Shown here one piece after another: positions 46,367 through 55,569 of a stretch of 60,949 nucleotides of DNA. This DNA is from Bacteroides faecichinchillae JCM 17102. GTDB lineage: Bacteria > Bacteroidota > Bacteroidia > Bacteroidales > Bacteroidaceae. Under the pieces are notes generated by a model that worked only from the letters and a program-made list of their open reading frames with translations, ran no database searches and had not been told where the DNA came from. The DNA lies in NCBI RefSeq assembly GCF_000614145.1, contig NZ_BAKK01000027.1:1-60949 (forward strand). The letters are read 5' to 3'. Positions within the stretch are counted from its first letter, which is position 1; every line of letters starts with the position of its first letter. The position numbers and the translations under genes are program-made.

Positions 46367-46618
46367 TATATAAATTTGATATAGGAATGGTTGCGACGAG
46401 AAATGTTATCAAAGTGTTATAAATGCTTGGTTAAAGCAACTTGCTTTTTGATAAAATTGGTAGTAAAAAAATATCCGGCAGTAAGTTGCCGGATATAGAA
46501 TATAGCATTAAGTTGTATAAATATTCATTTCTCTTGCTTTCTGAATGACGAGTTAAATAATGTTATTACCTCTTTTAGCCTTTGTTTTATCTCTTGAATA
46601 TGCCTTCAGTAAGGAGTT

Positions 46619-49490
46619 TTAATGAGCTTCAAGCCAATTTTTACCCCACCCGCAATCAGCTTTTAAAGGAACATGCATACGATAAGCGTTTTCCATTTCT
46701 TCGATAACAATTTCTTCGACTCGTTCCTTTTCATTGATAGGAACACTGAAATTCAATTCGTCATGTACTTGAAGAATCATTTTGGCTTGAATTCCTTCTG
46801 TCCGGAATCTTTTGTAAATACGTGCCATGGCTACTTTTATAATATCGGCGGCACTTCCTTGAATAGGTGCATTAATAGCATTACGTTCTGCATAACCACG
46901 AACGACTGCATTACGCGAGTTAATGTCCGGCAAGAAGCGTTTCCGATGGAAGATTGTCTCTACATAACCTTTTTCGCGAGCTATTTGTATGCTTTTATCC
47001 ATATAAGCCTTCACTCCCGGATACGTCTCAAAATAGCCGTCGATTAATTCTTTGGCTTCTTTACGGTCTACATTCATCCGTTCGGCAAGACCGAATACGG
47101 ATATACCATAAATGATACCGAAATTAGCAGTTTTAGCTTTGCGGCGCATATCCGATCCTACTTCTTTCAGATCAATATTATAAATCTTGGCTGCTGTAGC
47201 AGCATGGATATCATAATTACTGAGAAAAGCGTCAATCATATTCTTATCTTCACTGAGGTGTGCCATGATGCGTAACTCAATCTGAGAATAGTCGGCAGAG
47301 AAGAAAAGGCTACCCTCATCGGGAATGAATGCTTTGCGAATCTCTTTACCGTTTTCATCGCGGATAGGAATGTTTTGTAAATTCGGATTACTTGAACTAA
47401 GTCGTCCGGTAGAGGTTACCGTTTGGTTGAAAGACGTATGTACCCGTCCCGTACGAGGATTGATAAGTTGGGGAAGCGCGTCGATGTATGTTCCCAGTAA
47501 CTTCTTCAATCCGCGGTGTTCCAAAATCTTTTCCACTATGGGATGTTTGTGGCGGAGGCTTTCGAGTACTTCTTCCGATGTAATATACTGACCGGTCTTC
47601 GTCTTTTTGGCTTTCTCTACAATCTTTAGTTTATCAAACAAAATCTCTCCGACTTGTTTCGGGGAAGCAATGTTGAATGATTCCTTTGCCAATTGGTAGA
47701 TTTCTTGCTCAATGTTTTGCATTTGGGCTGTGAAATGAGCTGACGACTGTTTAAGTGCTTCTGTATCCAGCAATACTCCATTACGTTCTATATTAACCAA
47801 TACCGGTACAAGAGGCATTTCAATGTCATAGAATAAACGTTCAGCATCGTTAGCTTTCAACTCTTTTTCGAGAACATTCTTTAGTTTCAGTGTCACATCT
47901 GCATCTTCACACGCATAACGGTAAACGTCTTTAGGTGACAGATCACGCATATTTTTCTGATTCTTTCCTCTCGGACCAATAAGCTCATCAATATGGATAG
48001 TTTGATAATGGAGATAAATTTCTGCCAGGTAATCCATTCCATGTCGAAGTTCCGGTTGAAGAACATAATGGGCAATCATTGTGTCGAAGAGCGAACCTTT
48101 TACTTCTACTCCATAATTTTGGAGAACGATCATATCATACTTGATATTCTGTCCGATTTTCAAAGAATCTTCATTTTCATAAACCGGACGGAACTCATTG
48201 ACTATTTTTAACGCTTCGTCTCGTTCCGATGGAACTGGTACATAAAAAGCTTGATTTTCTTCGATAGAGAAACTTATTCCTACTAGTTCGGCATCCATTG
48301 GTTCGGTTCCTGTAGTTTCCGTATCTAACGAAAGAATTTTAGATGTAAGTAACTTTTGAATAATTTTACTTCTTTTCTCTTCTGTATCAATGAGTTGATA
48401 ATCGCATCCTAGCGTTTCTAACGTATCTAGATTTGTTTTTTTTGAATCATCCGTCTCGTTGCTCGTGAAATTCGCAAACAAATCGCCTTGTACGGGCCCT
48501 TCTTCGTCGGGAAAAGAGGAAGAGGAGAGAGGGGACTTTTACTTATTGTTTTATTTCCATTTGCCGTTTCACTTCCGAAGTTCTCTTTTTTGAGGACACG
48601 GTCGATGAGAGTTCTAAATTCCAATTCCTCAAAAATCTGACGAAGTGAATTTTCGTCTACCTGTTCGCGAACGAGTGAATCCATTTCAAGTTGGATGGGA
48701 ACATCAATTTTGATCGTTGCCAGAAATTTGGAGAAAGTGATCAATTTCCGATTCGTTTCCACTTTTGTTTTCAAAGCTCCTTTCAGTTGATCGGTATGCT
48801 CCAAAAGATTTTCGATACTTCCGAATTCGGCAATCAATTTTTGGGCTGTCTTTTCTCCGACTCCGGGGCAACCAGGAATATTATCCGATGAATCACCCAT
48901 CAGACCAAGCATATCTATTACTTGGGCAGGAGATTGAATGTCGAACTTAGCTTTTACCTCTTCGATACCCATTACTTCAAAACCGCCGGTATGTTTAGGG
49001 CGGTACATGATATATGGTCCGTTACCAACTGACCGTAATCTTTATCAGGGGTCATCATATAAGTAATGATACCTTGCTTTCCGGCTTTGGTAGCAAGAGT
49101 TCCGATCACATCATCAGCTTCGAAGCCTGCAACTTCAAGGATAGGTATCCGATAAGCACGAATGATATCTTTAATAATAGGTACGGATAGGCGAATGGCT
49201 TCCGGAGTTTCTTCTCGCTGTGCTTTATATTGCTCAAAGGCTTCATGGCGAAAAGTAGGACCGGCAGGATCGAAAGCTACTCCTATATGACTAGGATTCT
49301 CTTTCTTCAGCACTTCCTCAAGCGTATTGACAAATCCGAGGATAGCTGAAGTATTGAATCCTTTGGAATTAATTCTAGGGTTTTTAATAAAGGCATAATA
49401 TGCCCGATATATCAGTGCGTAAGCGTCTAAAAGAAATAATTTATTGTCTGACTCCATAGATTTATTTAATTTTTCATGGTAAAAGTACAA
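46619..49490 (-). pseudogene. polA: DNA polymerase I PolA (frame broken at about 49010 and 48538)
   Basis: Three frame pieces make one Pol I of about 955 residues. 49490 to ~49010 starts the 5'-3' exonuclease domain (LFLLDAYALIYRAYYAF, GFEADDVIGTLA, TPDKDYGQLV). ~49010 to ~48538 completes it (MGDSSDNIPGCPGVGEKTA). The rest (to 46619) has the 3'-5' exonuclease SLDTETTG and the polymerase motifs SADYSQIELR, RRKAKTANFGIIYG and LQVHDEL. Both junctions are restored by one base (ATATCATG to ATATTCATG; AAAA to AAAAA). Catalytic acids of all three activities are present. It is divergent from the polyprenyl synthase gene. Confidence 0.92.
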
Positions 49491-49518
49491 AAAAATACCG
49501 TATTAAACGTTTTATTAT

Positions 49519-49526
49519 TACATTTG
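49519..49526 (+). promoter_or_regulatory. Bacteroides -7 box of the polyprenyl synthase gene (TACATTTG)
   Basis: TAnnTTTG match 19 bp before the ATG at 49545, implying a very short leader; the 54-bp gap to polA must also carry the opposite promoter. Confidence 0.5.
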
Positions 49527-49544
49527 TACTCAAATTGTGTGTGA

Positions 49545-50519
49545 ATGGATAGTATCACTTGCATCAAAAAACCAATAACGACTGAACTTGAGGATTTCAG
49601 AGACCTTTTTGACAGTTCTCTCTCTAGTTCGAATGCATTGCTCGATAGTGTAATAGCTTATATACGTCAGAGGAATGGTAAGATGATGCGTCCTATTCTC
49701 GTCCTTTTAGTTGCACGTCTCTATGGTGAAATCCGTCCGAGTACTCTTCATGCAGCTGTATCTTTAGAACTTCTTCATACTGCCAGTTTGGTGCACGATG
49801 ATGTAGTGGATGAGAGTACCGAGCGTCGGGGACAACTTTCAGTGAATGCTGTTTTTAATAATAAGGTGTCGGTATTAACAGGAGATTACCTGTTAGCTAC
49901 CAGTCTGGTTCATGCTGGGCTTACTAAAAGTCATGATATCATACAAGTTGTGTCTTCGTTGGGACAGGATCTTGCTGAAGGAGAGTTGCTTCAGTTGTCG
50001 AATGTAAGCAATCACAGTTTTTCCGAAAAGGTCTATTTTGATGTGATTCGTAAGAAAACGGCAGCTCTTTTTGCTGCTTGTACAAAAGCGGCAGCTTATT
50101 CAGTAGAAGTAGGAGAGGAGGATACTGAATTTGCCCGTCTATTGGGTGAATATATAGGTATTTGTTTTCAAATTAAAGACGATATTTTTGATTACTTTGA
50201 TAGCAAAGAGATAGGTAAACCGACGGGTAATGATATGCTTGAGGGAAAACTTACTTTACCGGCTTTGTATGTGTTGAATGCAACTCAGGATGCGCGAATA
50301 CGTGAAATTGCATTTAAGATAAAAGAGGGTACAGCCAGTATGGAAGAAATAGCTTGTTTGATTTCGTTTACCAAAGAAAATGGGGGAATTGAATATGCTA
50401 TTCAGACAATGAATGCATATAAGCAAAAAGCTCTTGATTTGTTAAGTATATTACCAGATTCAGAGGTGCGGGTTGCTTTGGAGACTTATCTGGATTATGT
50501 AGTCGATCGTGAGAAGTGA
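49545..50519 (+). CDS. Long-chain polyprenyl diphosphate synthase (IspB/octaprenyl-type)
   Basis: A 324-residue trans-prenyltransferase that extends farnesyl diphosphate with IPP to the side chain of menaquinone or a related polyprenyl chain. The first Asp-rich motif is DDVVD at 85-89 in LVHDDVVDES, with GKMMRPIL before it; the second is KDDIFDY around residue 210. Chain length cannot be fixed from sequence, but small residues before the first motif allow long products. It stands alone, divergent from polA and convergent with the DUF1266 gene, whose stop is adjacent at 50520. Confidence 0.9.
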   Translation: MDSITCIKKPITTELEDFRDLFDSSLSSSNALLDSVIAYIRQRNGKMMRPILVLLVARLYGEIRPSTLHAAVSLELLHTASLVHDDVVDESTERRGQLSVNAVFNNKVSVLTGDYLLATSLVHAGLTKSHDIIQVVSSLGQDLAEGELLQLSNVSNHSFSEKVYFDVIRKKTAALFAACTKAAAYSVEVGEEDTEFARLLGEYIGICFQIKDDIFDYFDSKEIGKPTGNDMLEGKLTLPALYVLNATQDARIREIAFKIKEGTASMEEIACLISFTKENGGIEYAIQTMNAYKQKALDLLSILPDSEVRVALETYLDYVVDREK

Positions 50520-51203
50520 TCATTTCCTGAATTTACTCAAAAGCGAATAGCATAAAATTAGTTGTTCCCAATCCTCTATTCTATCTGATTTTATAGCTCT
50601 TCCGATCAGACAACTTTTATCTATTTCTTCTGGAGTACTGAGGACTTCAGCACAAAAAGTGTTTGCTTGTTCGATATATTCCCAAGTTTCCTCTCTAGTA
50701 ATATACCCACATTCATTTGCTGCACGAGCAATTGTGACTGCTAATCCCATATCACATCCGATAATTCCCCTTTCAAGATCATTAATCCAAATGATTGGAT
50801 CTCTTCTTTCCTCTGCGTATTTTACGAAGTTATATAGATTCTTGCCTTGTTGAACAAACCGTTCTACTCCGAAAAAGCGTTTACGTATTATTGTTTCAAA
50901 CTCGTTCAAATTGTCTGTTGATAGCAAAAAGGGAGTTTGTATAGCATAAGATATTCTGTCTCCTTCGTTCATCAGGAATTGTAACATATTGCAGGTCGAA
51001 TCAGTATCAACACAGTTGAATTTATTGGCGAGAAGTTTGATTACTTCTTGTTTGGGTAATCCTGTCTCAATACTATTGAGGCAAAAGTTTTCAAGTGTAG
51101 CATGCATATAGCCGATACGTAATCCTTGTTTTCTCTTTGTATTGAGAATCAGATTTAAAGGGTTATAGTTATATCGTAAGGTCTTTAAGTGCATTTTCAT
51201 CAA
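50520..51203 (-). CDS. DUF1266-like protein, 227 aa
   Basis: A soluble, helical protein. The C-terminal half fits DUF1266: GCDMGLAVTIARAANECGYITREETWEYIEQ followed by a Trp-containing end (RIEDWEQLILCYSLLSK). The N-terminal 110 residues have an FGVERF-like motif and no assignable domain. DUF1266 members are uncharacterised and often sit near toxin-immunity or polymorphic loci, but nothing of that kind is seen here. The ATG could be at 51203 or 51197. The mRNA would carry a long structured leader (51204-51475). Confidence 0.65.
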   Translation of the reverse strand: MMKMHLKTLRYNYNPLNLILNTKRKQGLRIGYMHATLENFCLNSIETGLPKQEVIKLLANKFNCVDTDSTCNMLQFLMNEGDRISYAIQTPFLLSTDNLNEFETIIRKRFFGVERFVQQGKNLYNFVKYAEERRDPIIWINDLERGIIGCDMGLAVTIARAANECGYITREETWEYIEQANTFCAEVLSTPEEIDKSCLIGRAIKSDRIEDWEQLILCYSLLSKFRK

Positions 51204-51243
51204 TATACTTCTTATTATAATATGGTATAGGATTTATTGAAAA

Positions 51244-51365
51244 GCGTGAGAACTGCCACTTGATATCTTTCCTGGGGCTTCGGCAAGCCGTTATGACGAT
51301 ACAAGCAACAGTCCCACGCTCCATTCGATATATAACAAAAATGTATACGTGAAGGTGCGTGAGAC
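51244..51365 (-). ncRNA. Structured leader RNA with two alternative pairings, upstream of DUF1266 gene
   Basis: In the transcript three segments occur in order: A = GTCTCACGC (51365-51357), B = GCGTGGGACTG (51319-51309), C = CAGTTCTCACGC (51255-51244). B can pair with A or with C but not both. Between B and C lie CTTG-TATC/GATATCAAG and GGCTT-GCCG-AAGCC stems. This is the layout of an attenuator or riboswitch expression platform. Transcription would start from the TATCTTTG box at 51489-51482. Confidence 0.5.
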
Positions 51366-51481
51366 CCGTTTGCTTATCACCGCTCATAACTTTGAATTTT
51401 GCCGAATTCCAGGAGTAGGTAATAAATAAAACGTTCTCTAATTCAATTAGTTATACCAAAATGTAATAACTAAATGTATCA

Positions 51482-51489
51482 CAAAGATA
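51482..51489 (-). promoter_or_regulatory. Bacteroides -7 box (TATCTTTG) of the structured leader
   Basis: Minus-strand TATCTTTG; transcription from about 51475 gives a leader of about 270 nt before the DUF1266 ATG. Confidence 0.5.
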
Positions 51490-51540
51490 GTGAAAAAGTA
51501 AATAGTAACAATAAGTAATTTTAGTTTTTCTTAAATAAAT

Positions 51541-51585
51541 ACTACTGCCCAACATTCGTTATAAATACGAATGTTGGGCAGTAGT
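51541..51585 (-). terminator. Perfect 19-bp hairpin terminator after deoC
   Basis: 51541-51559 pairs perfectly with 51567-51585 around TATAAAT; on the minus strand TATTTATTT follows. It lies 26 bp after the deoC stop. Confidence 0.75.
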
Positions 51586-51610
51586 TATATTTAAATTGTA
51601 AATGTGACTT

Positions 51611-52513
51611 TTAGAAAAATCTAATTTCTTCGCCTTTGATATCAGAAAGCAGAAGGTTTGCTAACCGACTTGTTCCTAGACGGAAAAGTTGATTGTTTAA
51701 CCATTCTTCGCCAAGAATTTCTTTGACGATCGTATAGTAAATGAGTGCATCATTTACGGTATTGATACCTCCGGCAGGTTTGAATCCCACTTTATTTCCT
51801 GTTTTCTGGTAGTATTCTTTGATAGCTTCGCACATCACATACGCGGCTTCAGGTGTAGCGGCAGGCTGTTGTTTTCCGGTTGATGTTTTGATGAAATCTG
51901 CGCCTGAGTACATGGATAGGATAGAAGCCTTTTTGATATTGGAAGCGCTTTTCAAAGCGCCTGTTTCAAGAATCACCTTGAGATGGTGGTCTTTGCAAGT
52001 CTCTTTCAGTTCTTGGATTTCGTCGCACATTGTTTCATAATCACCATTCAGGAATTCGCCTACGGAAATTACGATATCTATCTCGTTTGCTCCGTCAGCG
52101 ATAGCTAATGCAGTTTCTGCAATTTTCACCTCAATGAAGGTCTGAGACGATGGAAAACCTCCTGATACACAGGCAATATTAACATCTTCTACTTCTAATG
52201 TATTCTTGGCAATAGCGGCGAAATTAGGGTATACACAGATAGCGGCTACATTCTTCAGGTCGGGAAACTCATCATCGAATTGATTCACTTTTTCAGTAAA
52301 GCGCATGACACTTTCATCGCTGTCCGTAGTGTTCAGTGTAGTCAGATCAATACAGTTGAATAGGAGTTTTTTAACCTCTTCTGTATTGTTTATCGGCACT
52401 GTATTCTCAATCAGATCAGCTACGCGAGCTTGTATATCTGCATCATTTAGATTGGTGTTGTATTTCGCCAAAGCGATTTCATACTTACTAGGTTGTGAGT
52501 TATTCTCTTCCAT
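51611..52513 (-). CDS. deoC: Deoxyribose-phosphate aldolase DeoC
   Basis: A 300-residue class I aldolase that splits 2-deoxyribose 5-phosphate to glyceraldehyde 3-phosphate and acetaldehyde. TIM-barrel landmarks are VAAICVYPNFAAIAKNTL, EIDIVISVGEFLNGDY, LKVILETGAL, ADFIKTSTGKQ with the Schiff-base Lys in IKTSTG, and GFKPAGGI. The N-terminal extension of about 60 residues is typical of the Bacteroidetes form. The start overlaps the mazG-like gene by 14 nt. A perfect hairpin ends the transcript. Confidence 0.95.
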   Translation of the reverse strand: MEENNSQPSKYEIALAKYNTNLNDADIQARVADLIENTVPINNTEEVKKLLFNCIDLTTLNTTDSDESVMRFTEKVNQFDDEFPDLKNVAAICVYPNFAAIAKNTLEVEDVNIACVSGGFPSSQTFIEVKIAETALAIADGANEIDIVISVGEFLNGDYETMCDEIQELKETCKDHHLKVILETGALKSASNIKKASILSMYSGADFIKTSTGKQQPAATPEAAYVMCEAIKEYYQKTGNKVGFKPAGGINTVNDALIYYTIVKEILGEEWLNNQLFRLGTSRLANLLLSDIKGEEIRFF

Positions 52514-52838
52514 GATCGTTCAGTTTTGGATTATTAATATGTCTTTTATTGTCTCTCTTTGTTTTCTTTTCCAGACTTTTCTGGAAAGCTTCAGTAACAT
52601 TGACTCCTGTTTGGTTAGCAATGCAAAGAAGTACCCATAAAATGTCGGCTATTTCTTCATCAATGTTGTCTTTTTCACCTTCTTTGAAGGATTGGTCACC
52701 ATATTTCCGTGCCATGACACGCGCTAATTCTCCTACTTCTTCGGTCAGGACAGTCATATTGGTTAATTCGCTAAAGTAACGGACACCATATGTTTTTATC
52801 CATTGGTCTACTTGCTTCTGAGCTTCTTCCAGAGTCAT
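52500..52838 (-). CDS. MazG-like nucleotide pyrophosphohydrolase
   Basis: A 112-residue all-alpha NTP pyrophosphohydrolase of the MazG/iMazG group. The metal-binding pattern is EEVGELARVMAR (EExxE) followed by DNIDEEIADILWVLLCIANQTG (ExxD). Such small enzymes clean up modified or aberrant (d)NTPs. It lies between dtd and deoC and overlaps the deoC start by 14 nt, so both are translated together. Confidence 0.85.
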   Translation of the reverse strand: MTLEEAQKQVDQWIKTYGVRYFSELTNMTVLTEEVGELARVMARKYGDQSFKEGEKDNIDEEIADILWVLLCIANQTGVNVTEAFQKSLEKKTKRDNKRHINNPKLNDHGRE

Positions 52839-52906
52839 AATATAATGGTTTAAGTGGTTTGAATCATTGATAGGAAGGTGTTGGTTCCTCTCATCACAGA
52901 TTGATT

Positions 52907-53359
52907 TTATTCTTTATTTTTAGTGTCCATACATATAGTAACAGGACCATCATTTAAAAGTTCAACTTTCATGTCTGCACCAAAAGTTCCTGTACCAATT
53001 TCTTTTCCTAATGCACCGCTCAGATCTTTACAGAATTGGTCATAGAGTGGGATAGAGATCTCCGGTTTGGCAGCTTTGATGTACGAGGGACGGTTTCCTT
53101 TTTTAGTGGAAGCATGTAAAGTGAACTGACTGATAACTAAAATTTCACCTCCATCTTCCAGTATAGATTTATTCATAACACCGTTCTCATCATCAAAAAT
53201 GCGAAGGTTTACTATCTTTTTGCAAAGCCAGTCGATGTCTTCTTTTCCGTCAGTTTCTTCAATTCCAACTAATATTAGCATTCCTTTACCGATAGAGGAC
53301 TTACAGTGTTTATCAATGGTTACTGAAGCATGACTAACACGTTGAATTACTACTCTCAT
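52907..53359 (-). CDS. dtd: D-aminoacyl-tRNA deacylase Dtd
   Basis: A 150-residue enzyme that removes D-amino acids (and glycine) mischarged on tRNA. The start MRVVIQRVSHASVTI, the active-site SQFTLHASTKKGNRPSY (SQxTL) and the Gly-cisPro-like end NDGPVTICMDT are family signatures. It has its own promoter (TAAATTTG at 53395-53388) and is 68 bp before the mazG-like gene. Confidence 0.95.
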   Translation of the reverse strand: MRVVIQRVSHASVTIDKHCKSSIGKGMLILVGIEETDGKEDIDWLCKKIVNLRIFDDENGVMNKSILEDGGEILVISQFTLHASTKKGNRPSYIKAAKPEISIPLYDQFCKDLSGALGKEIGTGTFGADMKVELLNDGPVTICMDTKNKE

Positions 53360-53661
53360 TGATTCTTTTGTTATTATTTACAGAAGGCAAATTTACGAAA
53401 TTCGGTAAATAAAATGATGGAATAGAGGGAATATTATTCTCGTTATACCTGTTTGAAGATTCAACCTCAATATCTCTGATAGTGTAAACCTCTGGTTAGG
53501 CAAATTAAGAAAGGCTTTAAGTTAATTACTATCCTATACGATGAATAAACTCCGTTTTACTAGAGTGTATTTCTTGGTATTGTCCTTAATATTGAAGAGC
53601 AGAGCCCTGTGATCGAGGTATAATACTACTTTACCCGTTTATGTAAAAGTGAATTCAGGTA
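53360..53661. other. Gap between uvrC and dtd
   Basis: About 300 bp. Apart from the dtd promoter I see no coding frame, hairpin with T-run or repeat; no clear uvrC terminator is visible. Confidence 0.4.
53388..53395 (-). promoter_or_regulatory. Bacteroides -7 box of dtd (TAAATTTG)
   Basis: Minus-strand TAAATTTG 29 bp before the dtd ATG. Confidence 0.5.
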
Positions 53662-55494
53662 CTAAATATTCTGGTTTAATCCCTCCTTGACGATTTTGGC
53701 TTTTGATTCACCGATGATTGTAGATATATCCTCTAATGACGCTTCTTTTATTCGTTTTACACTCTTAAATTCTTTCAATAAAGCTGTTTTTGTCTTTTCC
53801 CCGATACCTTTAATGGTATCTAATGCAGAAGCTACTTGTCGTTTGCTGCGTTTATCCCGATGGAAAGTAATAGCAAAGCGGTGTACTTCATCCTGTATTT
53901 GAGTGAGTAGACGGAATAGGGGACTATGCTGTTTGATTCCGATGGTTTGTGGTGGAAATCCAAACAATAATTCTGAAGTACGGTGACGATTATCCTTAGC
54001 TAATCCAGCGATAGGTATATTCAATTTTAATTCATCTTCAATAACCTCTCTAACAACCTCCATTTGCCCTTTACCACCATCGGTAATAATCAGGTCCGGA
54101 AGCGGTGATTGCTCATCAATGGCACGTTGATAACGTCTTCTTACTACCTCTTTCATTGAAGCATAATCATCAGGTCCCACTACAGTTTTTATATTGTATT
54201 TCCGATAATCTTTTTTTGATGGTTTGGCTTTTTTGAATACAACACAGGCCGCTACAGCGTCCGAACCTTGTATATTGGAGTTATCAAAACATTCAATTTG
54301 CATGGGCAATCTATTTAAATGTAGTTCTTGCTGTATTTCCTTCATTAAACGCATACTTCGCTGTTCCGGATTGAGCTTTTCTGCTTGCTTCAAACGGTCA
54401 GCTTTATATTGCTTTACGTTCAAAATCGAAAGTTCTAATAGTTTCTTTTTATCTCCTCGCTGAGGAACGGTGAAATTAACGTTATTCAGTTTTATATCCA
54501 ACTCAAACGGAATAATAATTTCCCGAGACAGGCTTTTATAACGCTCCCGCATCTCAATGATACCGAGTGTTAATAGTTCCTCTTTTGTTTCGTTCAGTTT
54601 CTTTTTATATTCGAAAGTAAATGCCTGATTAATGGCACCATTTGTAATATGTAGATAGTTAATGAAGGCTGAATTGGAATCATCTTCTTCAATAGAAAAG
54701 ACATCGATATTATGCAGAACAGAGCTAACCACTTCAGATTTTGAACGATAATTTTCTATCAAAAGGTATTTCTCCTTCATCTTTTGTGCCTCTTCAAACT
54801 TCATCTCACTTGCTAGCTCTTGCATTTTTTCTAGTAGCATGCGACTAATATCCTGAGTATTTCCCTTTAAAATCTCTTTGATTTCATCGATATTCTTTAG
54901 ATATTCCTCCTGTGATTGTAGTCCAATGCAAGGGCCGGCACAATTTTTAATGTGATATTCTAAGCAGACATTGAATTTACCAGCCCGAATATTTTCAGGA
55001 GTAAGATTCAGATTGCAGGTGCGTAATGGATATAGGTGTTTTATCAAATCGAGTAGAGCATACATAGAAGGGATATGGCTGTATGGGCCATAATAGGAAG
55101 AACCATTTTTGATAATCTTTCTTGTTTTGAAAACCCTGGGAAAATACTCGTTTTGTACACATATTGAAGGATAGGTTTTATCATCTTTCAATAATACATT
55201 GTAGCGAGGTTTATATTTCTTTATCAGGTTATTTTCCAATAATAGTGCATCTTCTTCTGAATTGACAACGATATAACGGATATCAGCAATTTTGCTAACC
55301 AATACACGAGTCTTACCCGGTTCGTGTTCTTTGCTAAAATACGAATAGACCCTTTTCTTTAGGTTTTTAGCCTTTCCAACGTATATAATAGTACCTTCGG
55401 TATTTAGATACTGGTAAATACCTGGCTTTTCTGGAAGATTTGCTACAATACCTTTCAGGTATTCGCTGGTTGAGTTTGCTGAATTTGTATTCAT
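53662..55494 (-). CDS. uvrC: Excinuclease ABC subunit UvrC
   Basis: A 610-residue nuclease that makes both incisions in nucleotide excision repair. GIY-YIG domain at about 24-100 (GIYQYLNTEGTIIYVGKAKNLKKR), the Cys-rich centre (CLEYHIKNCAGPCIG), a UVR motif (MQELASEMKFEEAQKMKEKY, about 215-240), the RNase H-like endonuclease (ECFDNSNIQGSDAVA, PDLIITDGGKGQM) and C-terminal HhH motifs (ALDTIKGIGEKTKTALL). Complete and of normal length. It lies behind apt but is separated from it by a strong terminator hairpin. Confidence 0.96.
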   Translation of the reverse strand: MNTNSANSTSEYLKGIVANLPEKPGIYQYLNTEGTIIYVGKAKNLKKRVYSYFSKEHEPGKTRVLVSKIADIRYIVVNSEEDALLLENNLIKKYKPRYNVLLKDDKTYPSICVQNEYFPRVFKTRKIIKNGSSYYGPYSHIPSMYALLDLIKHLYPLRTCNLNLTPENIRAGKFNVCLEYHIKNCAGPCIGLQSQEEYLKNIDEIKEILKGNTQDISRMLLEKMQELASEMKFEEAQKMKEKYLLIENYRSKSEVVSSVLHNIDVFSIEEDDSNSAFINYLHITNGAINQAFTFEYKKKLNETKEELLTLGIIEMRERYKSLSREIIIPFELDIKLNNVNFTVPQRGDKKKLLELSILNVKQYKADRLKQAEKLNPEQRSMRLMKEIQQELHLNRLPMQIECFDNSNIQGSDAVAACVVFKKAKPSKKDYRKYNIKTVVGPDDYASMKEVVRRRYQRAIDEQSPLPDLIITDGGKGQMEVVREVIEDELKLNIPIAGLAKDNRHRTSELLFGFPPQTIGIKQHSPLFRLLTQIQDEVHRFAITFHRDKRSKRQVASALDTIKGIGEKTKTALLKEFKSVKRIKEASLEDISTIIGESKAKIVKEGLNQNI

Positions 55495-55524
55495 AATCTT
55501 TAGAGATGAAGTACTGAAATAAAA

Positions 55525-55550
55525 AGGGCGTAGCTATACAGCTACGCCCT
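55525..55550 (-). terminator. Rho-independent terminator after apt
   Basis: AGGGCGTAGCT (55525-55535), loop ATAC, AGCTACGCCCT (55540-55550): an 11-bp perfect stem followed on the minus strand by TTTTTATTT. It lies 19 bp after the apt stop and 30 bp before the uvrC ATG. Confidence 0.8.
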
Positions 55551-55569
55551 GCAAATATAATCAATAAGT

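Larger units (their letters stand above)
46001..46618. other. Gene-free stretch between cysE and polA
   Basis: The 618-bp gap holds the cysE promoter, a candidate leftward small RNA (46145-46366) and an AT-rich part (46370-46618) after the polA stop, in which a short CCGGCA/TGCCGG inverted repeat (around 46474-46490, with a T-run on the minus strand side) can serve as the polA terminator. No protein-coding frame stands out. Confidence 0.5.
51204..51610. other. Gene-free stretch: structured leader plus deoC terminator
   Basis: From left to right: leader RNA element 51244-51365 (minus strand), a TAACTTTG box on the plus strand (51387-51394) with no gene behind it, the TATCTTTG promoter of the leader (51489-51482) and the perfect hairpin at 51541-51585. 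A 72-codon minus-strand frame (51387-51169) crosses the element and overlaps the DUF1266 start; it is probably a by-product of the RNA structure. Confidence 0.5.

Noticed and set aside
46474..46490. Strong terminator call for polA
   Set aside because: Only a short CCGGCA/TGCCGG stem is present; mentioned in the region entry but not listed separately.
51169..51387. 72-codon minus-strand frame before the DUF1266 gene
   Set aside because: It reads straight through the RNA stems and overlaps the DUF1266 start; more likely structure than protein.
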